From the NCBI GenBank assembly GCA_014871385.1, contig CM026421.1, forward strand, positions 16,289,048-16,353,047: DNA of 64,000 bases, read 5' to 3'. The stretch is from Ceratodon purpureus (taxonomy: Eukaryota; Streptophyta; Bryopsida; Pseudoditrichales; Ditrichaceae). The notes beneath the pieces were generated by a model. That model ran no database searches, was not told the DNA's origin, and was given only the letters and a program-made list of their open reading frames with translations. The translations under genes and the position numbers were made by a program. Each line of letters starts with the position of its first letter. Within the stretch, counting starts at the first letter, position 1. This document shows positions 35,100-46,766 of this stretch, piece after piece.

Positions 35100-36160
35100 C
35101 ACAGGCGGGCCTCGCCACTAAGGGCGGGGCAAAAGGGAGGGTCCGCGGAGCTGCCCCGCCCCTGGCCCTGCCCGCACCCTCCCCGCTCCACCCTGGCCCT
35201 GCCCGCACCCTCCCCGCTCCACCCTGGCCCAGGCAGCTCCCCGATCGGGCTCCCTCGCCGTTGCCTCACCCGCCCTGTCCCCTCGACCCGGGCTCCTCTC
35301 CCGTCCCGCTCCCCATCATCGCCTTGGTCCACAGCCCGACTCCGCTCTCTATTATTTTTTAATTTTTTAATTTTTTTTTAATTTTTTGAAGACACGTAAT
35401 CGTATTAGAATTACTGCAAAGAGGTTCTCTATTGTTTGAAACTCAGTCGTCTGAGTTGAGTCATAATTAAAAAGGGATATAACATTATCATCATGTCTTC
35501 GTCTTCCATGTAATGAAAGTATCATGCACCTAAAAAAATAAACTGAATTCAATTGTACTATCCTGTCCCTGCGGCGTAGCCGCAATAGTTCCCTACGCCG
35601 GAACGGCGTCTTAGGGTTGATGACTCCTTTGTCGAATATTCTTCATCCTCTTTGGGTTTATAACATGTTTTGGGTTTTAGGTTTAGGGTTTTAGGGTTTA
35701 GGGTTTAGGGTTTAGGCTTTAGTTCCCAAAATACTAACCAAAACATGTCATAAACCCAAAGAGGATGGAGAATATTCGACAAAGGAGTCATCAACCCTAA
35801 GACGCCGTTCCGGCATAGGGAACTACTGCGGCTACGCCGCAGGGACAGGATAGTACAATTGAATTCAGTTTATTTTTTTATTTTTTTGCGTACGGGTATG
35901 TGTTCGGGAACGTGGGAATGTGCTTGGGAACGGGAAGGGCCCACGAAGGGGGCGAAAGCCACGAGCCCGAGCTTGGGAGCGGGACATGAGCGGGGAGCGG
36001 GACAGCATGGGGGAGCAAAACGGCAGCGGGGAGCGGGACGGTAGCGGAGCCCGGTCGAGGGACAGGGCGGGCCTGGCAGAGGGTGCGGGCAGGGCCAGGG
36101 GCGGGGCAGCTCCGCGGACCCTCCCTTTTGCCCCGCCCTTAGTGGCGAGGGGGGCCGGGG
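35100..36160. mobile_element. Large fold-back (inverted-repeat) element, GC-rich outer arms
   Basis: The outer arms at about 35,106-35,330 and 35,985-36,152 are inverted copies with gaps. The reverse complement of CTCGCCACTAAGGGCGGGGC (left, 35,110-35,129) recurs at the right, with GGTCCGCGGAGCTGCCCCGC and further C/G-rich blocks beyond. The centre carries its own hairpin, listed separately. No protein is encoded; open frames here come from strong GC bias. It resembles a fold-back or long-hairpin DNA element. Confidence 0.8.
35531..35880. repeat. Near-perfect hairpin of about 140-bp arms with telomere-like loop
   Basis: The left arm, about 35,531-35,670, starts TAAAAAAATAAACTGAATTC. It is the reverse complement of about 35,741-35,880 with only a few mismatches. 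The loop, about 35,675-35,725, holds several TTTAGGG/TTTTAGGG units, the plant telomere repeat type. The arms include a GCGGCGTAGCCGC-like sub-palindrome. It is probably a hairpin MITE nested in the larger fold-back element. A transcript across it would form long double-stranded RNA. Confidence 0.88.
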
Positions 36161-36451
36161 CTGTTGGGTTGTGAGGAGTCAGCATTGGGGTGCTTGGGTG
36201 AGTACTCATGAGTCATGAGGAGACTGATTTGTCTCATTTTGCGTACATTAAAAATATATTTGGGGTACGGATTAACTCTTCGAGGCCTGCTCTGATGATG
36301 GCACATTTTGGGATATTTTTTTTTTAAATGGTGAACATCATATATTGAAGGTAGAGAACAATATAGAATGTTTTTTAATTTACAAAGTATTTTTGGAAGG
36401 TTTAGTTGAATAGAATTAATGGAAGTGTTTGAAAGAACCCTCCAAACAATA

Positions 36452-37775
36452 CACTAGTGAGAAAGGCTGCTAAGAACACCGATGATTACACCAGAAACCA
36501 GTATAAAAACGGCTGAAGCGAAATGGTGTAGTCCTCTGCAGTTCGGTGTACTTAGGCAGGGGTGTATGCCATTTTGAGTCGCGAGAGATCGATCCTCGTC
36601 CCTTCCAATTCTGGCATGTACAGGGAATCTGCGAGATCCGTGGAATTCGTGAGACTTTTACTGGGTAATCTGCTGGGTAATCTTTTGGGATAATTACGAG
36701 ATGGATGATGACTTCATCCAGAATGAATGAGCAGTTATTACTGCATGGTGTGAAAATCGGTTTTCACTTGTGTACGTGGACTGGGGAGTATCTTTGAGGA
36801 CCGCCTTGAGACCCGCCCGACTCTCTTCTATATATCCGGATACGATTACGATTGATAACTGTGAAGACCTACCGGATATAGGATCACAAAATATTCGTAA
36901 ACTGAGGGGGGTAGGGTATCAATGTATATAGAGTAGGGTATAAACATGGAGTAAGGGGGGGGGTCGGGTGTTGAAGGCCCAGGGTATGCTACCGGCTGTA
37001 GGGTTAGGGTTAGGGATTGACTGATTGGGATTTAGGGATTTCAGTACGGGGGCTTGGGGTTGAATTTAGGGGTTTCAAATATTTAATTCGGGTTTCGGTT
37101 TTTAGGGTTAGGGATCTGTATTTTCGAATTGGAGGATGAAATTAGGGATTCGAGATGTGACAGAGATTAGGGATTTGCATTCCAATACTTGAATTTTTTA
37201 TTTTTTATTTTTAATATTATTTTTATAATTTACAATTTTATAATTATAATTTTTTTTTTCCGGAGCAATTTAGGGATTCCAAAGCATAGCGCAATGAATT
37301 AGGGATTTGATTTCGGCATTGTTGTTACGGGTTCATATCCGTTTTGCGTCCCGCTGATTTATACCCGGCGGGTATCAATTGAGACACGGGTATGTTCGAA
37401 CGCGTGAATATCGCACGCTTGGGATTAGCGTCGGATTTTTAGGGTTTCATGGTTCGCATTGTTAGGGTGTGCTTCTTTCTGCACTGTATGCAGTGAACAG
37501 TTGCGGAGAGTGTCATGAAAGGCCTCTGTAATCGACATTTGCATTCGATTGAATTTTTGGAAAAACTATATGTAGACAGTCATCGGATTATCATCTTCGT
37601 CGTGATTTGACGGTGGATACAATGATTGCTGAAAAAATTCCAAGCTGAACAACAATGCCACAGTAGGAGAAGCGGGGCCTGCAGATTGCAAAGGGAGGGG
37701 GGAGGGATCGTTGTTGCTCACATTCTATCGAGGTGATCAAGGTATGCGCAGCTGAGATTACTCTAATACTGAAAT
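36452..37775. promoter_or_regulatory. CACTA left subterminal region with TTAGGGATT array
   Basis: No gene lies here. From about 37,008 to 37,310 there are seven copies of TTAGGGATT or a one-base variant, near 37,009, 37,032, 37,107, 37,142, 37,167, 37,269 and 37,299. CACTA elements need such subterminal arrays for binding by their TnpA protein. That these are the binding sites is inference. A similar array was not seen at the right end. Confidence 0.5.
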
Positions 37776-40635
37776 CTACGCAGTTTTAGGCACAGCTGTT
37801 ATTTTTTTTTTTTTAACTAATAGATTCGACACCCACTTAACGTAGACGGTGGAGCCAGATGTTTTCACCATGGCGTGATCCAAGAGTGAGAAGGGATGAC
37901 GCTCTTCTTTGTAAACCAAGGGCAATCCAGGTTTGATAACCTTGTGCACCTGAACCATCTGCTCGCCCTCTTTACACAAGTACCCGAATCGGCCCGACGG
38001 TGATTTCCAGCTACCTCCCGCCTTTCTTTCTCCGACGACTGTGTCTCCGTGGTCCGGATGGAGTATGTAGCAGAGCGCATTCGCTGCGATTGGGCCGGAA
38101 GAAATCCTCGGTAAGAGACCTATGGCGAACTTCGGCCGCGGTCCTCTGGGACGAGATTCCTATTCATTCGTCACCGCCATGCCACAAGTGATTACACCTT
38201 CGGCTGCTGGCTGAGGCTCAGAAGCAATGGGCGACGATCCGACTACTGCATTGGTTGCAACCGGGGTCGTAATGGCCAGGGATGGCTGCGACCGAGGCGT
38301 GTTGGAGCCGCTCTGGAGCCGCGATATATCATTGGATGTTGTTCCAATGGATCCTGAAATGTCCGTGGAAACGGCTGTTCCGATCGGCATTCTGTTCGTG
38401 AAATTCTGAAGTACCGAATTGGGGGTCCATGGGACAGTGTCACCACTGGCCCAGGACGCCGCTTGCGTTGCTGTTACGGGCGGAGGAGTCGGAGAGGCAG
38501 TTCCTGTGGACACACCATTGTCTCGTTCTTGATCATGTACGCTACTCGCAGGTGCAGTGGCAGCAACCCGAGGTACAACAGCAGCGACGGGGGTGCAGCT
38601 TGGAGCAGGAATGTGGGAGGGCGCAGTGGATAACTCTTCAAGATTGATGTGGGCTGGCCGTGTGGTGCATTCGTTGGCAGGCTGTGACTGGGGCGGGTTG
38701 ATTAAGCGGAGGAGAAGTTCCTTCACTTCACGCAACTGGTCCTTGCTCGTGGAGAGGTCAGATGCCATGCGTTCGACGGTTGACTCTAGTGCGTGTATGC
38801 GTCCTGAATCCCTAATTGTGAAAGGGGGAGTAGCAGGTACCTGTACAAACCAGAAAACGAGAGTCAGTGCATACAGTTATGTGTGGAGAATCGGATATGT
38901 TCCGGGTATGCAGCAATTGAATGTAGGTGGAATTTCGAAAAAGCAAAGAACCTGTGTGGTATTGGGAGTGCTTTCATCACGACGAGGCCCCTGTGCAGAG
39001 GCACTCGTTGTGACGTGATAGAACCCAGGTGATGGAGTACTTTGGCCGAACTCTGACATTTGGGAAGCCAACGAGTCACTGTGATGCGTTGGAGTACTGC
39101 GTTGTAAATGGCTGTCTTGGTTCGGATTCAATGGCGTGTTGAAAGTCTGCGGGCGCAGACGATGATAAACAGAGAATGTTAGCCACTCCGGTCTAGTGAT
39201 CAAGTGAACAGTTGAATGCAAAACACTGGAAGCTGATCGAAGCAAATGACGAACCTGACACGGGGTGTGGGCATTCTCTGGAAGGTATGAATCACTTCCC
39301 TCTCTCTCTGGTGTTTTTTTTTTCCCTTTCGCATTTCCTTCATCTGGATTGATTCGTCCTTACCCTCTGCAGACATCCAATATTTCCGCCATTCCGTGAA
39401 GGCCTCCACGGGACACCGGTGGTGTCTATCGCCACCGCTAGTAATAAAAAATTTCTTCCAGCATTTTCTATCATTCTTCAATGTGTTCTTAAGAAATCTC
39501 CCTAGGTATTTAATATCTAGTGGTTTAGAGTATGTGAACTGATGTGAAAGCTTCTCAGCGATGCATGCTACCTGTGACCTCCACAACTCACGTTTGTCTT
39601 TATAGCTCCTAACTCTGAAATTCAGTGTCTGTCGAGCGCAAAGACGTGCCGCCACATGCCAGGGACTTTTGAGACCAAGGATGGTACCTGAATCGCAGAC
39701 TGGGGTTTGAATGACGGGGTCCCGATTCTGTGCATGTGCGGCCGCCATCTCCTTCAGGTATGGCCGATGAAATTCTCTGTTCGCATTCCGTTTCCTGTTC
39801 ACTGCTGTCCTGCCATCAGTTATGTCGACTTCCTGGTCCTCATCTTCGAATGGCAGCTGAGAATCTTGAGGACTCGGTGTTGACTGTCTCCCCGTTAAGT
39901 GATGATACGTCTGTGCTTGGCTTGAATTACTTGGGCCGCCATCTCGATTAATGGTGAATAAATGTCGATCCAATTCGGTCCATGATCCCTGTGCAGAAGG
40001 GTTGCCGAATTGAGCTGGAAACGGTGATTGATTGCCGCTTGGAAGGTGCTGACCGGTGTATGAAGTGGATCCACGGATTGGATTATGAGGTTGAAACTGA
40101 GACAATCCTCCAGATGCACCGCGTAGCTGCATGCACATGGCGATTAATGTGATAATACTACAAAACAAGAGGGGACTAACCGAAGAAGTGCGCAAGGTTC
40201 GTTGCAGATTTCTAGCGGCTGGAAGTACATTGTAAGATCTATTGATGTTTGCAACCTCGGCTTATGGCCGAGACCCTGGAAGAGCAGTCAGGAGATTCCA
40301 AGTCATTCTTCATGATGCTAGGTATGATTTCTACTGCACAATCATGCATCGAAATGGTTAGAGTAGGTGCGTACCTCAGGTTCCGATGGCCGTCCCGGAT
40401 GACGCCCATCGACATTTGAGTACTGCGGCATGCGCGCTGGGAATGCCATCCGCTCTCTCCCTCTGCGGAAACTGTTCGCTATCGACTGCGGATCAAGCTC
40501 GGAACTGGAGACTGAGTGAGAGCCCAGGGAACTCCCGCACGTTGAAGAGAGAGCCGCATCTGTGTCATTTGGGTAGGGTGTCCAAGCGTCAGGGCCGTAA
40601 TAGGATATGGAGGCTAGATTTTCAGAGCGTCCCAT
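37776..40635 (-). CDS. TnpA-like CACTA protein (Transposase_24/Ptta-type), four exons plus in-frame TAG
   Basis: Exons are about 40,635-40,375, 40,126-39,255, 39,146-38,952 and 38,840-38,160. Exon 2 encodes a basic helical domain (SQVACIAEKLSHQFTYSKPL, LGRFLKNTLKNDRKCWKKFF, CPVEAFTEWRKYW) like plant Ptta/Transposase_24 DNA-binding proteins. Exon 4 holds a leucine-rich helix (LREVKELLLRLINP) followed by Ser/Thr/Pro/Ala-rich linker. A TAG at 38,160-38,162 is followed in frame by 127 open codons to 37,776. These read NALCYILHPDHGDTVVGERK and VQVHKVIKPGLPLVY, a compact domain typical of the C-terminus of such proteins. The strongest exon-2 donor leaves exon 3 out of phase, so a weaker donor is used or there is a small indel. 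It would act in the nucleus on the element's ends. Confidence 0.7.
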
Positions 40636-41255
40636 TAGGGTTCAGCGACGACGGCGATCTGAAATGCAGGCAAAGTTAGCTGGGATTTTGAAATATAGGT
40701 CGAAAATGGAAGACGTCAGGTTTAGCTCTGCCAAAAGCTATGTGCTTTCTATACTGATGTCGCGAGGGGAAGTCTACAAGAAGAAGATGGGAGACTATTT
40801 GTGAGGGCCGCCGGTGAGTCACTAGTTTGTCAGTCTAGATCGTGGTCTAGGTCTGGGGGAACGAGTGGAACATATATCGGGCCTATGGGAGATTGAGAAA
40901 AGGCATCGGCCAGAGTAGGATACAGCCGCGGACTAGGTGTCGTACTAGAAGTCGCGGATCCGGGTTCTGAACTCATAGCGATCTTGTGTCCCAATCTGTT
41001 GCGTAGTTAGGGCGTTGTGAGTTGAGGTTAGTCGGTGGCACGGTGCTATGGAGAACTGGAGTCCCGCTACCAAGTTGAAGTATGGACTGTGTCAACTGGA
41101 CGATGGGGGTAGGATTGTGAGCATTTGGAACTTTGGGGATTGGGGAACAGCCTTGGCTGATATCCATTCACCTGTCGATGTAGAAACAATAGAGTCTACA
41201 GGAAGCCCAATGATCCACACATGCCCAAGGGGGGGGTAAGGACACAAACGGCGTA
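40636..41255. promoter_or_regulatory. Divergent promoter region between the two CACTA transcription units
   Basis: It lies between the minus-strand TnpA-like gene and the plus-strand transposase unit, so both promoters or their 5' UTRs should be here. No TATA motif stands out. A 63-codon plus open frame at 41,048-41,239 is not recognised. Confidence 0.4.
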
Positions 41256-41855
41256 GTGCATTCGATCCGTAAGTATGGGAGTAATGAAGAGGGCGGTGTC
41301 TTCGACGACATCCCGCCTTTGATAGGTCCAGGAGAGAGTGCTCACGTCGAGCTCAAGCCAATGGAGGAATTGGGATCGCTGACAGACGATGTGAAGCCCG
41401 AGGAAATGCGAGATTCCGTCAAGAGTCCGGTCAGTGAGACATCGTCGAGTGAGAGAGGACTCCCTATTGTTGCACTAGAGCACCATCCTCTTATTCCTCG
41501 ATTACAGGCGCTGTTTCGCGATCCAGAGCATGCTTCTATTATGAACGAGCGCCGTGATCATCATCGGATTGAAGACGATATTTTACACGAGGCCCTTGAC
41601 TTGTATCAACGGAGCTTCCCAGATTCGAAATGGCTTGAGGAATTCGCATGCGGGTCACGCAATCTGCAGGAAGGCAAGTCCACGGCCGCGGTGAACCCTT
41701 GCCCGATCAGAGAGTGTGAATCGGGCGCCTTAGGTGTAGATGCTATCTTAGGCAGTGATCCTTGCCGTCTTTGCATTGCACAAGTGGCTGCTCATGTTCT
41801 CATTCACTCGGTCGAGGACGCCACTCAAGCTGTTCGAGGATCTCCGCGTATATAA
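41256..41855 (+). pseudogene. Partial, diverged duplicate of the CACTA transposase
   Basis: The open frame (first ATG at 41,361) encodes a novel N-terminal part, then HHPLIPRLQALFRDPEHAS, RRDHHRIEDDILHEALDLYQ, FPDSKWLEEFACGSRNLQEG and VNPCPI. This follows the order and spacing of the functional copy's FPLIPRLQRMFSTPLQASF, DSYQWRFVNSRWREEFAYEP and DGVNPF at about 43,410-43,620. It then leaves the family and ends at 41,855. About 70 residues are shared. It is a truncated fragment, yet its frame is open, so a short dominant-negative type product cannot be excluded. Confidence 0.65.
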
Positions 41856-42217
41856 ATTATTGTAGTTTCGTGTAGGCACAGATTTCGTGAGATGTGTCGT
41901 TAAAGTAGCAGACATGGATCTAATTGTTCAGTCACCGCCCAGAGCGAAGTCTGTGATTGCGGTGTTATTGATTATCAATAAAAATAATTTCTGTCTAACT
42001 TTCTTGGATGCCCATGCTGGAATTCTGTGAATGACCTTAACTTCTACATCCATGTAGGGCTTCAGATCTCGCACCTGGCGACGGGAAACAATTTGCAGTC
42101 TCGGTCTGTCTTGGTTAAGACTCAATGCAGAGCCGTATGGGATCCAAGCGGGGGTAATGAGCTAGAAGGTACTGTGAGCACGTCTAGTCGGATCGTTACA
42201 GATTCCAGTCCGCAAGT

Positions 42218-45200
42218 ATGGATAGGGGCAATACCTTCCCCTTACGCAGCAAGAGGAGACGCGATGCCAGAGACGAAAAACTGTCGTTCAGAGAGGAATT
42301 ATTAGCAGATCGGACAGGTGCAAGGAGGAGACCTTGTCCCTGTAACATATGCTGTGGGGAAATTCGTTCTTTGAGGTACCGTGCGATTGTGAGACAACAC
42401 TTGGAGAGATACGGTCGGCACCCATTTTGCAGGGACCGACGCAGGTACTGAATTCTCTCCCTCATTGTCTATGCTTTAACGCGTTAGGCCATGGCCGAGG
42501 TTTTCTGAATTACGCCCTAAGTTCTCAGATTTCATCATTTCCTAACTCTGGAGCGTAGTAGTTGTAGTGCAACGATAATTGCAATCCTTTCTGTAATGCA
42601 TGTCTGAATCTCTGATATTTCAGATTACATTGTGTTACAGGGCTTTGATCGGGACGATTCTGACGAGGAATGGGAGGTCGAAATTCGAGAGGAGTTCGGA
42701 GTACGGGGCGGACACTTCACGCAAAATTCAGGGAGACCTATGGATGTCGGAATGGATATAAGGGGCCTTGTTCAGCATACGTTCCATATCTACGACGGCT
42801 TAGCAAGCAGAGTGGGTAACGTAGACGATGTGGTTGGTGGAGAGTCTATTTACGAAGATAGACAGGAAGAGGCAGGTGATGAGGCCGCTACAGGAGGTGC
42901 GCAACTGCAAGAGGAGCCAACTGGGGAACCCGACCTGCCAAATCAGACTGACCATGCGAGGACTAGGGAAGAACAATTAGACGACGACGACTTGGCAGCC
43001 ATGGAGCAGTTGACACCGACACAGCAGCAAATACTCGAAGAAAGCGCTACCTGACACCGTTATATGCAGGGTCTGGCCTTACGCAGCTTGGCGGGACACT
43101 TTTGCTACTGAACTGTCTCCGCACTCACGGGGCCTCAAACGTTCTTGTAAATGAGGTTTTTGGGATTCTAAGTAAGAGTTTGCTGCCTAAAATCAATTCA
43201 CTCCCTCCTAACGAATATCATGCTTCAAAGGTCTTGAAAAACTTAGGATTAGCGTACGAAACAATTCATTGTTGTCCAGGACCGAAGGCTTGTGTTCTTT
43301 TTAGGGGAGAAGAGTTCAAAGATCTGTTAGAGTGTCCAAGGTGTGGAGCTCAGAGATACAAGGAGGTTGGTAAATCCAGGGTCCCGGTGAAGGTTTTGAG
43401 ACATTTTCCTCTTATCCCGCGATTACAAAGGATGTTTAGCACACCCCTGCAGGCTTCCTTTATGACTTGGCATCAACATCATCGGAGCGAAGATGATGTT
43501 ATGCGTGGAGCTGTGGACTCATATCAGTGGCGTTTTGTAAATTCAAGATGGCGTGAAGAATTTGCATACGAGCCAAGGAACCTGCGATTAGGATTGGCGA
43601 CAGATGGGGTGAACCCTTTTTCAGTTAAGCGCTCAACCTGGAGTACTTGGCCGGTTTTAATTATGAATTATAATTTACCGCCGTGGATGACAACGAAAAA
43701 ACATTTTATGATGTTGAGTCTGATAATTCCTGGGAAGAAATCTGTGACTGGGGAGGATTTTGATGTGTATTTAGAGCCTTTGTTGGAGGAGCTCCAGATA
43801 TTGTGGGGCACGAGCGTACCCACTGATGATGCCGCAATGTATATGGGGAGTCCAAGGTTCAACATGAAGGCGATCCTTTTGTGGACCATCCATGACTTCC
43901 CTGCGTATGGGATTGTCTCTGGATGTGTGACTAAAGGATACGTAGGATGTCCTATTTGCGGTCCAAACACAATTTCAAGACGGTCGCGTTCTTTACATAA
44001 GAACGTCTATGATGCACAGTACCGAAGGTTTCTCCCATGTTGGCACCCGTGGAGAGCAGCGTCGCACGCATGGGACGGTGTGGCTGAGACACGAGGGCCA
44101 CCTCCGAAGGTTACAGCTGCAGAAGTCATCCGGTGGGGGCAGCTACGTGAAAGCTGGGTATCGCTGGGAGGTACCCCTGCCTCAGAAGATCTAGCAAGAC
44201 GTTTTGGAATTAAAAGAGTTTCTTCTCTTTTCAACCTCCCATATTGGAAGGTGCGTCATGTCATTACCAGTCCATTTCACCCCTATTCGCCTTTGATTGA
44301 ATCCTTGCATTACTGTCAGCCATTGTATTCTTATTTTCGGGATTACCTGCGAAGACTAACACAGTCTGGCTGATGCGATATGTAACACAAATTCTGCGTT
44401 TAAGTTTCACAGTGACTGGATTCTGAATAGAGGTAGTGGTTTCATTGTGGATATTATGTTATATAAGTATGCGTTATGTTTCTTCTAAGCCACAGATGTT
44501 CTAGCTCATGTCGTTTTTTTTTTTAAACAGAGTATGTAGCGAACAACTCGAAATTGTTTAAGATTTAATTGACCCAGCTTCCAATACACGTGATTTGACT
44601 TCATGTAGATTTTATTTGTTGCACATATTGTACCTACGTAGCTGCAAGTTGAATTTATGGTTTATTCCCTTGAAATTGTACTTTCAGACATTATGGTTCA
44701 GCAAGTGCTTAAGCATTTCTCAGATTAGAGTCACATTGGTTCTGTTGTAAAAGTTTTCTTGCTGTGAGAATGGGCCTCATCAGTAGTTGATGGTTTTGAA
44801 TTGACACTGTCGAAATAAATTCCGGATTCCAGTTAATCTATAAACCAATGACAGACGTGATGTGGGCTGAAATACAGGACTTACCGATACGCAACCTTCT
44901 CGACGTCATGCACATAGAAAGGAACGTCTCCGACAATGTCTTAAAACACCTGTTTGGTGAAAAGGATACTGCTGCAACTCGGTTGGATATGGCACATGTA
45001 GGTACCATGGCCGCTTTGCACCTGCAACTAGGACCTACTGGAAACTACATTAAACCGAAGGCCCCGTACGTCTTCTCAAAGAGTGAGAAAACCAAATTTT
45101 TAGCTCTGGTGACAAGGACCAAAGTACCCAGCGGATACAGTAGTACACTGATCAAGCATATTGGCGAAAAGAGACTTCATGGACTTAAAAGCCATGATCA

Positions 45201-46766
45201 TCATATACTAGTCCAACAAATCCTACCTGCTTCCATCCGTAGTTTCCTCTCAAGAGGTGTTCGTGAGACGATCATACGCCTTGGTAACTTCTTCCAGCGA
45301 CTATGCGCCAAGGTTGTTCGGAACAGCGAGATTGCGGCACTGAAACTCCAAGCCGCTGAGGTACTATGTCTACTGGAAATTAATTTTCCGCCTGGATTCT
45401 TTGATGTAATGACCCATCTCTTGATCCATCTTGTAGATGAACTGGAAATCTGCGGTCCAGTTCATGCTCGTTGGTGCTACAGTGTAGAAAGGTACCTAGG
45501 TGTGTTAACGAAATATGTTAGGGACAAGAGTAAGCCCGAAGCTGGAATGGCAACTGGATATATGATTGATGAGAGTCTCGGGTTTTGTACCGAATACTTC
45601 TTTCTGTATGAGCATGCGAAGAGCCGAGTCTGGGACCTGGAAGAGGAGTTGAAAGATTCAGGGGAGCTCTTGTTAGGGAAGCCGAAGCCAAAGAGGCTCA
45701 CTGAGCGAGAACTAGATTTCATTCACGATTATGTTTTGAAACATAGTGTCCACACCGAAGAATTACTAGGGTACGTTTATTCTGCTTTTGATTTTTGCTG
45801 AGTTTTTCATTCCACGTTATTCCTCGAAGTTATTGTACGATTGTGCCCTCCTAAAACCTACATTTACGAGGATTTGATTTGTTTGGGAACAGGGAATGGT
45901 CTACTCAGAAGGCAGAGTACAAGCATCGGAGAGCAGCATTTGCCAACTCTATCAGACGTGCACCCGGAACACCAATCCAATACCCAGAGGAGCTTAGACA
46001 ATCATTTCCCACGTTTGCAGCCTGGCTCAACGCTCATGTACGTGCATTGAAAGATGAGGCTTTCCCGGTATCGTCAGAACTAGAGACCCTCCACTGTCCC
46101 CCTTCCCATCATGCGTGGTCATTTAATCGTATGTGGGCCTTTGGGTGTCATTATTCATGTTGTCGTGAAGGAACTCCGTCGACAGTGGCATACGACTGTG
46201 GTATAGCCGCGATACCCCCCTCCCCCGTATGTACGGAGATTGATGTGGGGACTCTCAAGGACATAATTATGGTGACCTACCACGGACTGAACTGCGTGGT
46301 TATGGACGGAAATTGGATCAAAAGCGTAGACCAAGGGCGCCGTGTAGTTAAGAAGGACCCGCTCGGATTTTGGCTAGTCCATTTCCAAAGCAGGGAAGCC
46401 CCACAGAAACACAACCCCTTTGTTTATCCATCCAATGTGTCATAGGTATTTTTCCTCGATGATGCACTCGATCCTACATGGAAAGTGGTCCTCAGGCACG
46501 ACCCTCGCACCAAGAGGATTGAAGGAGAAAGGGAAATTCACATTTTTGGCGCCACGGGGTCATCAAATGCAGCAATTAGCACCCGCTCTAGGGGGAGACA
46601 GGCACCCAACCTTGATGTCTCCAGTAGCCAAGCTGAGAATCAAGATGAGGAATTCCTGGTAGAGCAGGTGAATGCAATTGTACATGGTGAGGAAAACCCG
46701 GACGATGAAGTTCACTTGGCGGACTTGCAATATGAGGACGAGTTTGAACTACAGTATGTCGAATGA
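42218..46766 (+). CDS. CACTA transposase TNP2 (Transposase_21 with DUF4218/DUF4216), damaged
   Basis: The first exon (42,218-42,444) has the CPCNICCG ... HLERYGRHPF motif usual at TNP2 N-termini. Next is an acidic exon to about 43,050. Then comes the Transposase_21 core (open frame about 43,060-44,250): RVPVKVLRHFPLIPRLQRMF, WPVLIMNYNLPPWMTTKKHF, IPGKKS..DFDVYLEPLLEEL, LLWTIHDFPAYGIVSG. The exon 44,878-45,770 starts DLPIRNLLDVMHIERNVSDN and carries the DUF4218 part (RWCYSVERYLGVLTKYVR). The exon 45,893-46,766 holds the DUF4216 part. Two faults are visible. The acidic exon and the core are in different frames around 43,050-43,060. A TAG stands at 46,443-46,445 where the family has Gln (NVS*VFFLDDALDPTWKVVL), with 106 open codons after it. 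The core is otherwise well conserved, including the DFPAYG region. It would cut the element's ends in the nucleus. Confidence 0.88.

Larger units (their letters stand above)
34890..36205. repeat. PGRL1 upstream segment, copy 1 (interrupted by fold-back element)
   Basis: The sequence from about 34,896 to 35,105, and again about 36,160-36,200, matches a continuous block at 62,470-62,760. Examples are GATTGAGGTCCA, TTTTGGAGATGTTTTG, GGATGTGTGTTTTG, GGGGGATGTTTAGCAC and GTTGGGTTGTGAGGAGTCAG. The copy at 62.5 kb lacks the intervening 1 kb, so that 1 kb looks like an insertion. Confidence 0.8.

Noticed and set aside
34457-36209. Several long open frames on both strands in GC-rich sequence
   Set aside because: They overlap PGRL1 in other frames or lie in the GC-rich fold-back arms, and consist of Gly/Arg/Pro/Ala-rich low-complexity sequence.
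36530-36560. GTTCGGTGTAC near the CACTA left end as another copy of the 14-bp box
   Set aside because: It lacks the CGAAC arm and has its own inverted partner near the CACTA right end, so it is a CACTA subterminal motif.
42632-43054. Independent small gene
   Set aside because: Its position and acidic composition fit the N-terminal linker of TNP2 transposases, so it is treated as an exon of that gene.
45310-45325. GTTCGGAAC in the transposase exon
   Set aside because: A 9-bp palindrome by chance in coding sequence; spacing and centre do not fit the box.
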